Positions 1 through 11,887 of a DNA stretch of 64,000 nucleotides are shown piece after piece (positions within the stretch are counted from its first letter, which is position 1; each line of letters opens with the position of its first letter). Origin of the DNA: Syngnathus acus (Eukaryota > Chordata > Actinopteri > Syngnathiformes > Syngnathidae). Both the position numbers and the translations under genes were made by a program. The notes under the pieces are model-generated. The model saw only the letters and a program-made list of their open reading frames with translations, was not told where the DNA came from and searched no databases. Location: assembly GCF_901709675.1 (NCBI RefSeq), contig NC_051097.1, positions 10,208,039 to 10,272,038 of the forward strand, read 5' to 3'.

Positions 1-90
1 AATATTGATTTCCTGTCTTGCCCTTTTCCTCCACATTTTTTTGTTTCATCTTAATTATTACATCATTGAGTGAATTCCGCAAACAATCCA

Positions 91-109
91 CCCCCCCCCC
101 CCAAAAAAA
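91..109. repeat. Poly-C/poly-A compound homopolymer
   Basis: Twelve C (91-102) are followed directly by a run of A. This is the first of many long C or G homopolymers in the window. Confidence 0.9.
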
Positions 110-912
110 ATCAAGTCTGTGATTTTCCTGGCAGACTGATGAAGGCTATGCAATACAAGAGGTGCACATCCATATGATCTAATCCTCTTTTAATTATGAT
201 GAAGGGGCAAAATGTGGGATTGTTGGATTAATTGCCTTACATGCACAAAGCCTTCAACTGGGATCAATGTATTGGACTGATTTTAAATGAGTGAATCTTA
301 ACTATTTGCAGCCAGCATTTTTGCTAATCCAAAAGGATTCTTTGTCTTCGTCATTATCTCTCCCTGTATATTATGTAGCCTACTGTAACTCTTTTCGCGG
401 TCATGTGTCCAGTTCTCTCCCTTTCCTGGAAAGAGACCACAAGTCTCATTCTGGTGGGAACTGCGGAATCAATTAGAAGAGAACGACTGAGCTGTCCTTT
501 CAGATTTGTATTCCATCTCACTGCAACTATTGAGTATTGACACCAACATTGCTCAATACAGTAGTATACTGTGTGCATGAGTCGACCGATTGTCCTCACC
601 GGAAATTGTTGTACGTTTCTTGGCCACTAGGGGTCATAGTGGCGGTGCCACTAAATTTCCTCCTTAAAGTTATCCACAGCACACAAAAGTATTACGTCAG
701 TCAGAATATTGTTTTTTGTACATGACAACAATGGACAAAAAGTTCGTAGGCCCTTGGCACATTGAATTTCGTCAACCAGTCAGGGCATGTTTTTAATAAC
801 TGGATTCCTGTGGGCGGAGTTTGGCTAACTCCATGTTAGTTTTTATGAGTCCAAGGACACCCTATTCTGTAAATGTTTTTGGGCGGTGGCTCATCCTGTC
901 TTGAAGACTGGG

Positions 913-914
<2 letters not shown>

Positions 915-958
<44 letters not shown>
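915..958. repeat. (AC)n microsatellite
   Basis: About 19 AC units run uninterrupted to about 952, followed by an imperfect end with one G substitution. It is likely length-polymorphic. Confidence 0.95.
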
Positions 959-959
<1 letters not shown>

Positions 960-3608
960 GAAAAAAGATCATCACAAAAATGTGGAGCATCGAGTTGCCC
1001 TTGAGCAAGGCATCATCGCTTACATGTGATTTCCTTTGCCGACTTGTGAGGAGCAAGCAGACTTATTTTCATTCTGTGGCGCTTTCTGAATGATTATTCC
1101 TCAAAGGCGGTCGCCCCCCCAGGGTTTTAAATCTTTCTTTATTCCAATATCGAAGCGTATCGTATTGCAGCAGTCACAGCTTGGAGGATTTATCAACTTT
1201 GGATGAGGGAGCAAGTAGGGTCAATTATAAAATCACACTTGAGTTTTGATCGGTGCAGCAGTGTGAGAGAATTTTCTATTTGCATTATTATAGATTATCA
1301 CACACAAGTCTGGCGGCAACTGCAAATAAGCTCCCCGCCCAATTTTATTCCAGAAGTTGACAGCCAAGATGGAGGTCACGGAGGTCAGGGCAAGGAAAAG
1401 GGTGCAAATTTGTAAATCCCGCCAATCTGTTTTCGAATTATGCCGGCGCTAGCGTGCGAGGTGTTGTTTCCATGTATTATGGAAATGTAATAGGCCGGCC
1501 ACGCGGGCCCGGGGCGTTCGCAGGTGCTGCGCTCGCCGCGTTTGGCATTCTGCTCCACTTCTCCCACTGAAATGAGTTCTCGCTGGAAACTTACAGAGGA
1601 TGCGGCGCCCACACAGCTGTTCTCCCCCGAGCTGGCGTACATAAAACATAAAAGGTAAGCCTATATGAAAAATGCACAGAGCGCTGGAAAATAATGTGCT
1701 TGATACCCGACTGCTGTCGGGCAGGAGGGAGATAAAGAGAGCGGCCTGCCCTGGATAGATTTTTTTTCTTCTTCTTTTTTTCAGATCTCGTTTGACTGCG
1801 GGCTTGGATGACTTCCTGCGCAAACATTTACTCACCGTGCTCAATCCGCGGATCACATTACAAAGATTGATTGTTCACTTGCCTTTCACCCTCCACTGTT
1901 TCATTGGCCAATATGAAATTAAATGGGATTCTTCAAAGAGGGGAGGGGAGGGGGGGAGGAGTAGTCGACTCGTTATGCATTCGAATAAGTGACTTTGTCT
2001 TTCAAGCGGATGCGAACAAGCAGATCGCGTGCGCGTGCAGAAAAGGCCGCCATTGTTCTCATGCGGTTTGAGATGAAGCGAAATCTCCAAGACAAGGCGA
2101 GCAAAAACAAATCCAAATGATTGTCACGCTCCAAAGAGTGGCAACGTCGTCAATTCGCCACGGCGCCCGCGTGAACTCGCAAGGCAATTAATTTGCGACA
2201 CACAGGTGGCTCACGACTCACACAAAGCATAAATTGGACACTTTTTGGCAATCCCCAAAACAGCTCAGTGAGTTCTAATACATCCCACATGGAACCGGAA
2301 CCATGGCTCATCAATTTAGCTCTCACTTGCTTTTAAGGGATCTCTGGATACGAGTCAAAAAAAAAAAATGGAACTGAAGAGATAAGCGAAAACTGGCCCG
2401 CACCTGATGGACTCTAGAGGGCGCCAAAAATCAGGTGATCTTTCAATATAATTTATTCGAGCAAATTATTACCATTAAGTTAGTTGCTGTTTAGTTCTAA
2501 ATTTGTAACGGTGGTCATTACATTCAATTTTGTGACATTAACAGTTGTTGGGGGGGGGTGAGGGGGCACAGAGGGCATCACATTGGCTAGGGCCGGCCCT
2601 GCGTCACTCCATGACAAAATAATCAGACTGCAGCTAGTTTCTGCTCTGGCCACCAGGCATGACGCAAACTTACTATTCAAGGTGACCTTCATCTCTTCCG
2701 CGCAAGTACACAAATCAAAGTTACAACATGTCATTTTGTGCAACAGGTGGAAATGCAGCATTTGTGTTTTAATCAATACGAAAAAAAAAAGATCAACAAG
2801 CTGCTCGGCTGGAAGAAAAAAAGCCGGCACCGTGTCGGTGTTTTGACCTTGAAGACTCGGGGTCAACACAACGGATGGCTTTCTTCTCCGCGAGAGGCTT
2901 TTTTTGAAAAAACCAAAGCGCTGTCGGTGAGGCCGAGAGCGAGAGAAGCTTAGCCCCTCCCTCCCTCGCTCGCTCGCTCCCTCCCTCACCTCCGCATCAC
3001 GTCCTCCCATCCATTCCATTTCCCCTTTCTGCGTCTTCCTCCCATCATCGCTTTCCTCACCCTCGCCCCCTCACATCGTTAGCATTTAGATAGTTGAGAG
3101 CAGAGAAGCTGGGGTAATAGGCTTTTCCCTCCCCGCAGTCCCTCCTTGCTCAAATCAGCTGAAGTAAGAGGGATTAACTCAAAAGAACAACAATGATGAT
3201 GAGAGCGAGTGCCAATGAAAGAAAAGGAGCAACGAACGGGGAGGGGAGGGGGCGAGGCATAACGCTTGATCGGCCTGCGAGCTCATTAACCCGGGCCTTG
3301 ACTGAATTGATGTTAGAGGTGATTGGAGATTATCACATTTAGGAGATACTTCTCCATCCCGGCCCCTCCCCTGGCCTATTCGCTCCGTGGTTTTCTTTCT
3401 CTCAATTTCATCCAGGTCAGCTGTCCCTCCCTGCTCGGGATCCCTCGGGCGGATAGCCTGTGTTCGCTTGATCTCCTAATTCTGCTTCATTTAAACTTCA
3501 TCAAGTCTTCCACTGGACCGGAAGCAGAGAAGAATGAGAACAGCTTGGCTGGAAACAGCTTTTTCTCCCCTCGCTCCTCTTTTGTTGTGTGTGATCTGAT
3601 ATGATGCT

Positions 3609-3628
3609 CCCCCCCCCCCCCCCCCCCC
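3609..3628. repeat. Poly-C tract (20 C)
   Basis: Uninterrupted run of 20 C, followed by AAAAG. It could form i-motif/G-quadruplex-type structure and is a likely site of assembly length error. Confidence 0.9.
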
Positions 3629-4149
3629 AAAAGCAGCTGGAAATGTGCAAACTCAAGTTTGAGTCAAAGCAGGTGACTTACAAAAGTTTCTTGAAAGCCT
3701 TCAGCAACAGCGCAATAAAACACTATTGACGCAAAAAAAATCAAAATGTAAAATTTATCATTTAAATATTAAGAACTCGTGTTAAAAGTCTGGCTTCTGG
3801 TGGAGTCCTTTTTGTGAACATTTTTAAATTGGCTAATTTTTTGTTTAGGATCAAGTATCTAAAACGGTTTCCGATTTAAAAAAGGAATTGAATGAAGGCG
3901 GAAGCCCAAATAATGTTTATTTTTGTTATTATTATTTTTATGGGCCAACTATGTGACTCCTGAAACATTTCAGGGATTTTTATCTACAATCCATTTATCC
4001 AACAAATTATTTTACGAAACGATATTTAACAATATTTAAAATACAATTTTCAAGAATTTGCCTTTTATAGATTATAATCACAAACACAGAGAGATGACTA
4101 ATCCTGTACGCCTTAGAGACCATGTCCCCCCTCCACCTTGATTTAGAAT

Positions 4150-4600
4150 ATTTAGCATGCGCCCTCGGCCGAGGCAGAAAATGAGATTACTGTATTTAAA
4201 TGACTATGGTAATGGAGAGCATGCTGCCGGGCCCCCGTCGGATAAAGGATTTTTCCAGCGTTCATTGTTGGCAGTTTTGCAAAGTACTATCGCCCTGCAC
4301 CGGCTCACAATGGGGATGTCATTTAAAAGACATTTCTCTTTCTTCTCCTCCCCCCTCAGCCCCTCGTCAGGCCCATGTACCGGGCCCCGGGAGGCCTCGG
4401 TAGCCGAGCGTGCGTGTGCATGTGTGTGCGTGGACCTGGCCGAGGCCAGACGTAAGGAGAATATTGTTCATTCAAAGCCGCTGCAGAGTGATTGGACACG
4501 GTCAGCCCGTTTTGGAAGCCGTAATCCAATCTATGATTTTAATGAAGTGTACTCTCCAAGGATGAACACCATGTGGTCACGGGAGGATGTGGAGGAGGCC
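4150..4600. promoter_or_regulatory. Candidate conserved noncoding block
   Basis: About 450 bp of complex sequence with almost no simple repeat, unlike its flanks. It includes a perfect 12-bp palindrome CCTCGGCCGAGG (4163-4174), ATTTAAAT-like and ATTAC motifs, and a TGATTGG inverted CCAAT near 4489-4495. No convincing reading frame is present. The enhancer reading is inferred from its look and from proximity to a homeobox gene; no conservation data were available. Confidence 0.3.
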
Positions 4601-5004
4601 AGGTGGCCAGGAGGGGGAGTGCTTTGAAAAAGCTGCATCGTCGCATCCCAAACTTGTGTGTATGTGTGTGTAGGGGGGACAACAAGACACTGTCATCCAA
4701 AACTTTTTTGCGAGGGAATTTTATCGAATATCTCCGGTCCCCCAATGGGAGTGCAACAGGGTTCTGATCCCAGCCCACTGAGATGCTCCGGCATGATTCA
4801 CAAAACCAATTTAATGGTTTCATTTGATTCTGTCATTTTAATGCTTATTCGCTGAGTATCAAGACCAAGATCCACTCCACAATATTTTTTTTTTTTTTTA
4901 AAAAGTGGAACGTACACATGACGGGATGCTGCACCTTCCATCTGCATCACAGAGTACTTTATCACAGCAGAGTTTTCTCCCGGTCCCGTTCTTCCCTCTT
5001 GAGT

Positions 5005-5017
5005 CCCCCCCCCCCCC
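5005..5017. repeat. Poly-C tract
   Basis: Run of 13 C in a pyrimidine-rich context. Confidence 0.85.
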
Positions 5018-6652
5018 ATTCCCCTTGCAAGCCTGATCTATTGGTTTTCGGCAGAGCAGTGAGCTATAAATCACGCCGATGGGGAGCGTCGATGATTAGG
5101 TTACGGGTGCAGGGAGAGAGGAAGGGAACAGAAACGAGGGGACATCACGGAGGAGGGGTGAAGGTGGGCCCGGCTACCTGGGTGCAGAGCAGACAGGTTA
5201 CTGATGGTGTTAGTTACCTGCACGAGGTGGCGGAGGGAGGGGGAGCGAGGGGGAGTCGTTCTCCTGGGTGTTACATAAAGGAGCTATGGCTCTGCTGGGG
5301 CCCGACGAAAGACGCGAGGATACATAAAGCGAGCGGGAATTGCCTCCACTGTATGAATGCGGCATTGCTTATTCTGGCCCGTAATGTCAGTGTTGCCTCC
5401 TGAGAGCCAGAACAGGGAGGGGAGGGGGGGAGTGAGATATTGATTTATCGTGTAACAGCAGCACAATTAAAACTTCATTTGTTGGAAATGTAGACTTTAG
5501 CCTCATTTAAGCTTTAGCGTAACTTATAAACTGCCTTCATTTGCAGCGAAGTCGGTCATGTGACACGCACGGAGCTCGTTTTGGAAATTCGGTTCCCTGT
5601 CAATTATCGAGGCTACTTTTTTTCCTTCCGATTTGATTCGATACTTCCGGAGCGGGATGTCGATTTGTCTGGAACTTGACCTTAATGCCTCATTGGCAGA
5701 GATTTGCCCCAGCGGCATGACACTTTCCCTCAGGTAACAAATCTCCCACAATGCAGCCAGCTGCCAAATCTTCCGCCGAGGAAGTCAAATAAGACAAACA
5801 TGAGCGGGGATGATAATGAACACGCTTCATGAGCGTGACAGAAAGCAGGAGATGCCGCAAGCCCCCCCTACAGCCCTCCGCTGATATGGTACAATTGTGT
5901 TTTACTTGTTCGCCCATTTAATGGCTGCTCTGTGTTACTGTATGTTTCATCAGCATCATGGTGGCAGGTGGGAGGGATCCTGCCTTTGGAGGAGCGGAGA
6001 GGGGCTTTGTTTGCTTTAGTTTACATGCTCGCCGGTTGTTTGTTGCGTGTCGGCTTGCCAGATCTCTGCTGTCAGCCTCCCCTATCAGCGAGTCTGACAG
6101 CTCCGCCGCCGTGTTTTCAAGGGAGAGGAGGAATTAAAAGATAAGAAGGGGAAAAAGGAAGCAGGTGCTTGAAGCTCACCTGCCCGACAGATTGGCTTGA
6201 GGTTGACGACGTCGGGGGGCCGAGCGAGTCTTTGGAGCTAATGTGGGCGATTGTCTTGATTTTCTGGGGTGCAGGCGGCGAGGAGGGAGGCCGGGGATTA
6301 CGGGGATGATCCCGCCATTCAAAGCAGCTCAAAACAGAGCCTGCTCTTCCCTCCCCAAACCCTGCTAATTCCCTTTTGATGAGGCGTGCTAAATAAATCC
6401 TATTTCCACGCCTTTATTCCCAACCGACTCCCGGAGCGGAGATCAGGGGGGGACGCGGATTTTACAGGCTTCTGCCGCCATTTGGGATCCACAATGGAGT
6501 CCGCTCGCGGCGGCGGCGGCTACCGTCCGGAGTGACGCGTTTACACACGGCGCCGCTTCTTGGCAAATGTGCCATTATGGCTTTGTGCACAAATGCAGGC
6601 CATCATGTCATGCGTTTGAAATTTGTTGCACTCCAGGTGCGTGCGCACCGTA

Positions 6653-6671
6653 CCCCCCCCCCCCCCCCCCC
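6653..6671. repeat. Poly-C tract (19 C)
   Basis: Uninterrupted run of 19 C within GC-rich noncoding sequence. Confidence 0.9.
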
Positions 6672-6944
6672 GTGGCGCTCGCCTATGACGCTAACAAGCT
6701 CCTCCGTCTTTTTTGCTCTGTCTACAGCAGGGCCTTGTTATTAATGGGGACCAGCTGGGAGCGGCGCAGGTACACGCGCCGCCAGACAAAGGCCCATATA
6801 TAATCGTAAAGTCATAACAAACGACCTGATGTAAATGAGCGTCGGTAAAGAAAGAATAAGGCCGTGGCTCTGGAGGTGAAGCGTTAAAAAAAAAAAAAAA
6901 ACGTGGAAGTGCCCACTTAGCCGACTGGCGGAGAACTGCAGATA

Positions 6945-6957
6945 CGACCTTTGACCT
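6945..6957 (-). promoter_or_regulatory. DR1-like nuclear receptor motif
   Basis: The + strand reads CGACCTTTGACCT. Its complement is AGGTCA-A-AGGTCG, one mismatch from a perfect direct repeat of AGGTCA with one spacer base (DR1), the type bound by RXR heterodimers, COUP-TF/NR2F and HNF4. Function is inferred. Confidence 0.35.
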
Positions 6958-8439
6958 CCCTCCGGACGCGCGGTCAAGACTTCCGTGTGCCTCTTCGACA
7001 TCTCGTTTTTCTACTGATAGGGCAGTTTGGCTGCGGGAAAATGTCCCGGCCAATGAAAGACAGATTTCTACTCGCTCTTCAATGACGGCTTGGCCCCTTT
7101 GACATATGGCGACGCGATCGCAGCCTTCGCAACCTGGCAGCTTGCATCCTCGATGACATTTTTTTTTTTTTTAAAAAGATGAAATGATAATTATGACGTT
7201 AAACGACAGGCACGGAGAATCCCGGGGCTTGCTGGTGTGCAACGGCGAGGCTTATCAAGACACATGCTTCCAATTAGCCGGGCTTCTTGGTGTAAATGCT
7301 TCATAAATTATCCTCCCTACCTCGGGATTAGGAGAGTTAGCGTCGGCACAGTCGGCAAAGGTTGGGCATGGAAATGAAAAGGACAGTTTTTGGAGGGGGC
7401 GGGGGTTAAAGATTGAGGTGGAAGGACGATGAGTGAGTGAGGAGTTGGCGGTGGGCGCTCACGTTGTTTGGGTGCAAGCGGCAAAATACAATTGCGCTCT
7501 ATTAGGGCAATTCGCAAAGTGTCATGTCACCAAAAACTTCCCAGCACGAGTCGCATTTTTTTCATGAAGATAAGTCATAAATGATTTAAAACGATCTCAA
7601 TGATGAAAATCTGTACTGCTCATTAAAGCCATTTGATCAAACCATTCAAAATCAATTTGATAACATTTGTAATTTAATTAATTGTATTGAATTGTATTAT
7701 CTTCCAATGCAGCTTGCTATTTTAAAAAAATACAAGCCAAAATATTATCCAAAAATCACCAATTAATGCTTTGAATTTTGGGACGAAATGACAAAAATTA
7801 ACTTTTTATTTGCTGAGCCATGAAGTTATACAACACGGAATTAAATGATACACTCGAATCAGTGCATGACGTGTAAAAAATGTGTCCTTCGACTGTCCGC
7901 AATTCCGGACGGGAGACTTAGATCTAAATCTCTCCTCTAGCCTTCCATCTAAAGGGGCAAAAAGCTTTTGGTATTACGAGCTAGGCTGCTCCGTTTCAGC
8001 AAAGGTGTCGAGCAGTTTGAGGGGCTTTTGAATCCTGCTGGGAACGTAAAGCGTCTGTAAACACCCAGCACAAAGAGCCCCTGTAAGGCACTAAAGCTCC
8101 GGCCGCGGCGGCGGCGGCGGCGGCCGTACAATGGCCCGTCGTGGCCAATTGGCCGCGAGCTGTGGGAGAGAGCCTGTTTAAGAAGACGCAGGGTGGGGGA
8201 GTTAAGCTCAGCCGCAGCCCGGCGTGACAGACACTTGTCCATAGAACGCCGCTTGGTGAATCTCAAAAACATTCTGTTTCACTGTCGCTCACCGAGACAC
8301 TCGGCAACACCAGCTGTCACCCGTACGTGTCATATAAATGCAATCTCCCATTTTTTTTTTTTTTTTTTTCCAGGGTCCCGGTGATCTAAATCGACCATCT
8401 CAGAGGGGCACATGCTCACACACGCTCACGTTTGCATAC

Positions 8440-8640
8440 AGCATCATGCAGACAGTCAATAACAGAATGGGCTGTGAGATTAAGCCTAAGCCCGGGCTCC
8501 TTTTCATGTGGCGGAGCAGCCGCTGCCCCGAGATCTGGCACCAGATGGCGCTGTGCCGGTGGCTGCCAGGAGATAATCGGGACAGATCGGGCAGCATTAC
8601 TACCCATTATCTTGTAATTATTCTTGTGTGGAGCGCTGAT
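8440..8640. promoter_or_regulatory. Candidate conserved noncoding block with CTCF/Atoh1-like site
   Basis: Complex, repeat-free sequence containing TAATTATT-type cores near 8615-8625 and ACCAGATGGC at 8540-8549. That 10-mer fits the Atoh1 E-box-associated motif; with its flanks (8538-8551) it also matches 13 of 14 positions of the CTCF core CCASYAGRKGGCRS. No coding signal was seen. Regulatory function is inferred. Confidence 0.3.
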
Positions 8641-8846
8641 CCTGCCGTTTGTGTAAGTGGATGGCACGGAGACGCCGTCGCCCCCGGCAGCAGCGAAATC
8701 CTCCCCGCTTCTCTCAAGCCCCTCTTGGGGACGCATGGGGGGGGGGTGAAGGAGGATCGAGCGGGCGTCTTTGTGAGACGCAACGCCGCACCTGACATTC
8801 ATAAAATCCTTCTAGCGACTGGCCGATGAAACCGTTGGAATCCGGC

Positions 8847-8862
8847 TGACCTTTGACCTTTG
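8847..8862 (-). promoter_or_regulatory. Perfect DR1 nuclear receptor element
   Basis: The + strand TGACCTTTGACCTTTG is the complement of CAAAGGTCAAAGGTCA, a perfect AGGTCA direct repeat with one spacer base. COUP-TF/NR2F, RXR heterodimers and HNF4 bind such sites. It lies in noncoding DNA about 10 kb upstream of barhl1. The motif is directly visible; occupancy is inferred. Confidence 0.45.
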
Positions 8863-9361
8863 CATTGATGTCACGCAAGGTGTCATTTCGGCAGCGCCGC
8901 AGCCAGAAGAGCACTACTGGCCTCTGATGGCGCTATAAAAGTGTGATAAGGATACAGTAGAAGTCTCCGCGGCTCCATTTGCGCAGAGCAGCCGTTGTAC
9001 ACTCCCCCCCCCGCCCCCCCAACCCTTGCCCCCTCCCCACTTCTCTAAGGATGGCGCTGACTGCACAGAGGCATATGGCTTACCATGTGCTGAGTCCCAC
9101 GTGCACACTCTAAAGCGCGAGTCTACCCGGAACATCTTCGCTTAATTATCGGTATTTTGTTTCTGCATCCTCCTGTTTTGCATATCAATATCTGTCAGCT
9201 CGGTATGTAATGTGAAGGCTTACGTTCAAATACCTCGGCGAAACGCCGGCTTCAGAATATACGGCGACTCCCGTGGGGTGACGAGTCCGAGATTATGTGC
9301 GTGCTTTCGGTTCCTTCTTCACCAGGTCTCAGGTGTGCACGTATGCATATACAGTATATGC

Positions 9362-9378
9362 GTGTGTGTGTGTGTGTG
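9362..9378. repeat. Short (GT)n preceded by a near-perfect palindrome
   Basis: A GT repeat follows GCATATAC-A-GTATATGC (9345-9361), whose 8-bp arms are perfectly inverted around one base. Confidence 0.8.
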
Positions 9379-9890
9379 ACATCAGAATGTGGCCATGAAT
9401 CACAAATAGTGCTCGTGCGTTAATCAATAAACAATACACACCACGACAGCCCTTCAAGTGGCGCGTAATAAAACATAGCTGATCAATCTCGCAGGCCCGT
9501 GTGGCGCGCAGCGAGGGCATGTACATGCAAATGAGAAGCGCTAAATGCCACTGAGGGGCGGGAGAGCAAAGCAATCACTTCAGATGACAAATTCCATAGG
9601 AAGGAGGCGGGTGGGGAGGGTGGGGGGTTACTTGATATACAGCAAAGATGGGATTCTTAATGCTGGTGATCCAAGAGAAGTCAAGACAGAAGGCATAATT
9701 ACAGTCGGTGCACCAGGGAAAGATTGCAGATTGATGTTGCGTTCCAGAAAAGTAGGAAAATGGACATTTCCAGTCTCGGTGTAGGAAAAGTGCAATGGAA
9801 TTGTTTTCCTTCTTTGTTGGAAAGTGAATGTTACGCCACGCTCATTCCAATTGTCATTATTCTGTTTGAAGACCTCAGAGTAGTTGTGAC

Positions 9891-10230
9891 CATTGGCGGC
9901 GCTAGGATTTTTGCCCTTGGGGGGGGCTATGGGGTGGCCAAGGTTATCTCAGGGGGCACACAAAACAGAAAATTATTCTTACAAACCCAAAATATTCTTC
10001 AGAAAAGGCCGATGAAGATTCACTACATGGTCCCTACAAGGGACAAGGGTAAGTGTGGACAATAATTCCAAGAAACAAAAAGAAAATCGGAAAATACCCC
10101 AAAAGTGGGAGATCAAGCACATTTTTGGATTTAGCCAGTTCTGTGTGCTCTGTTTGAAAGCTCCAATATTTTATAATGATGTCACCGTGTTGTTAACAAT
10201 CTCAGGGGGCGTCCATTTTGCCACCGACTG
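9891..10230. repeat. Probable interspersed repeat fragment
   Basis: It begins CATTGGCGGCGCTAGG, which aligns with the starts of related stretches at 25621 and 60302 (CA[GT]TGG[CT][GA]G[CA]G[CT]TAG). Near both ends it contains the phrase ATCTCAGGGGGC (about 9947 and 10200). The CA(G/T)TGG start resembles hAT-type DNA transposon termini. No transposase frame is visible. The family assignment and the right boundary are inferred. Confidence 0.4.
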
Positions 10231-11867
10231 TGCCAAATGAGATTTTCTACAGAGACCCGTCTTGATGTCTACAAGGCTGCTAATTGTGTGCGTGCTTGGT
10301 TCTGTGTGTGGCATCAGCGTACACACCCGCACAGACGCAAGAGAAGCCCGCCGTTCCAAAAGAACCTTTTTTTCTGCCGAGCCCGAAGGGGTCAGGTCAA
10401 CTGATCCGGGGGCCACTTGGGCAAATCCTAAACACAAACACGACGGAAGAAAGAGCAGAAAAGCCCGAGGAGGCTGGCGGTAAAAAGGACGGATAGAACA
10501 CGTCCATGGGAAGATGAAGAGATGATGAAGCGAGAGCTGATTAAGCGGCTTTTAGATCTCTGGGAAATATCCAAAGGATTGTGCCGGCAGTTCCACAAAT
10601 CCCGACCCTTAGCGCTGGATCTATCAACCCTGGGAGTCTGTGCGCGACAATGAGAAGTCTATAAGCTCGGCCAAGCTGCTCCATTGACGCTTCATTAGGC
10701 AACAATGAGCGCAGATTACCGCCGTGTTGCTGCGTTGGTGGCTTTCACTTGACGCGAAGAAAGAGCGCTTAAGCTAACGCCGCGCAGCCTTTGAAGCCCT
10801 AGCGTTGAATCGGATGTTTTTTCTCTTCCTACAATTACTGATTTGCACGTAGATATCAAAGGGAATATTATGTAATCATTTTTACGGTTTGAATGTGTGC
10901 GGCTCGGCTGTTTCGAATGTTAGACAAAAAAACGTTACGCCTTAGCTAGCTTGCTTTCGTTTTCCTACAGCAGATATTGGACTCAAGCGTTAAGTAATAA
11001 CATATCTTTACAACAATGATGACATAAAGGAGTAATCAATATCTGAATCAATAACAATAAGAGGTGTGAACATGTGTCACCAGCAAAATCAATGAGCATG
11101 CGGCTTTGGGATTTTGCTCGGTGAAATCTGGATTTGGGTAAAATTCACGCTCCTTGTAGGTATTTTGCAACAGCGAGAATTTTTTGGGGGACTTTTTATA
11201 GCTGTACTTGAATTTTAATGTATACGAGTCAAGTCCCTCGATACACATGGACAGGGTTGAGCCCCCGACAAGAAATGTTCCGTTACGACCCGAGCGTCAG
11301 CAATCAAAGCGAAAGGAGGAGCGAGCTGAATGCTAATTGCGTAGCATTGGCTAGCTTTAGCCTGTTGATCGCTTATGTATAATTGAACACAATCTGCGCA
11401 TGCATTATGAACGAGCAAGGAGGCAAAATTAATGTCACGGGGATAGACGTTGCAGAATGAGGATTTTTTCTCAAAATATAAATATAAAAAAAACAAAATC
11501 TCTTTATTTTAATCACCCCTTCTTCTTCCCCAACGTCAGCTCCCCACATCCTTTCCGGGGGAATCAACTTTCTAAAGGAATGTGAGTGAGAGCGAGCAGG
11601 CACTCTGGAGGCAGTCAATACCTTATCAACTCCTGCCGAACGCTGACACCTTGACGTCCTTGACAGCAAATTATTACTTTTTCATGACGCAACCAGGTGC
11701 AATTACAGCAACATCTTTGCGCCGTATCCTGCTGCTCCTGCAACTGTCAAAAGACATTCCTGGCGGGATCGCCGAGGAGCTGAGACATCAGTCTCCCCAT
11801 CCCTCCTAAGGTTGCCTCGTATAGACACACTGACAGATGGAAAAGTCAGGTAGGTGTGTACGCGTGT

Positions 11868-11887
11868 GGGGGGGGGGGGGGGGGGGG
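11868..11887. repeat. Poly-G tract (20 G)
   Basis: Uninterrupted run of 20 G in noncoding DNA; potential G-quadruplex. Confidence 0.9.

Noticed and set aside
2480-3019. 179-residue - strand frame
   Set aside because: Its N-terminus is encoded by a GA/CT-rich repeat and the rest matches nothing known.
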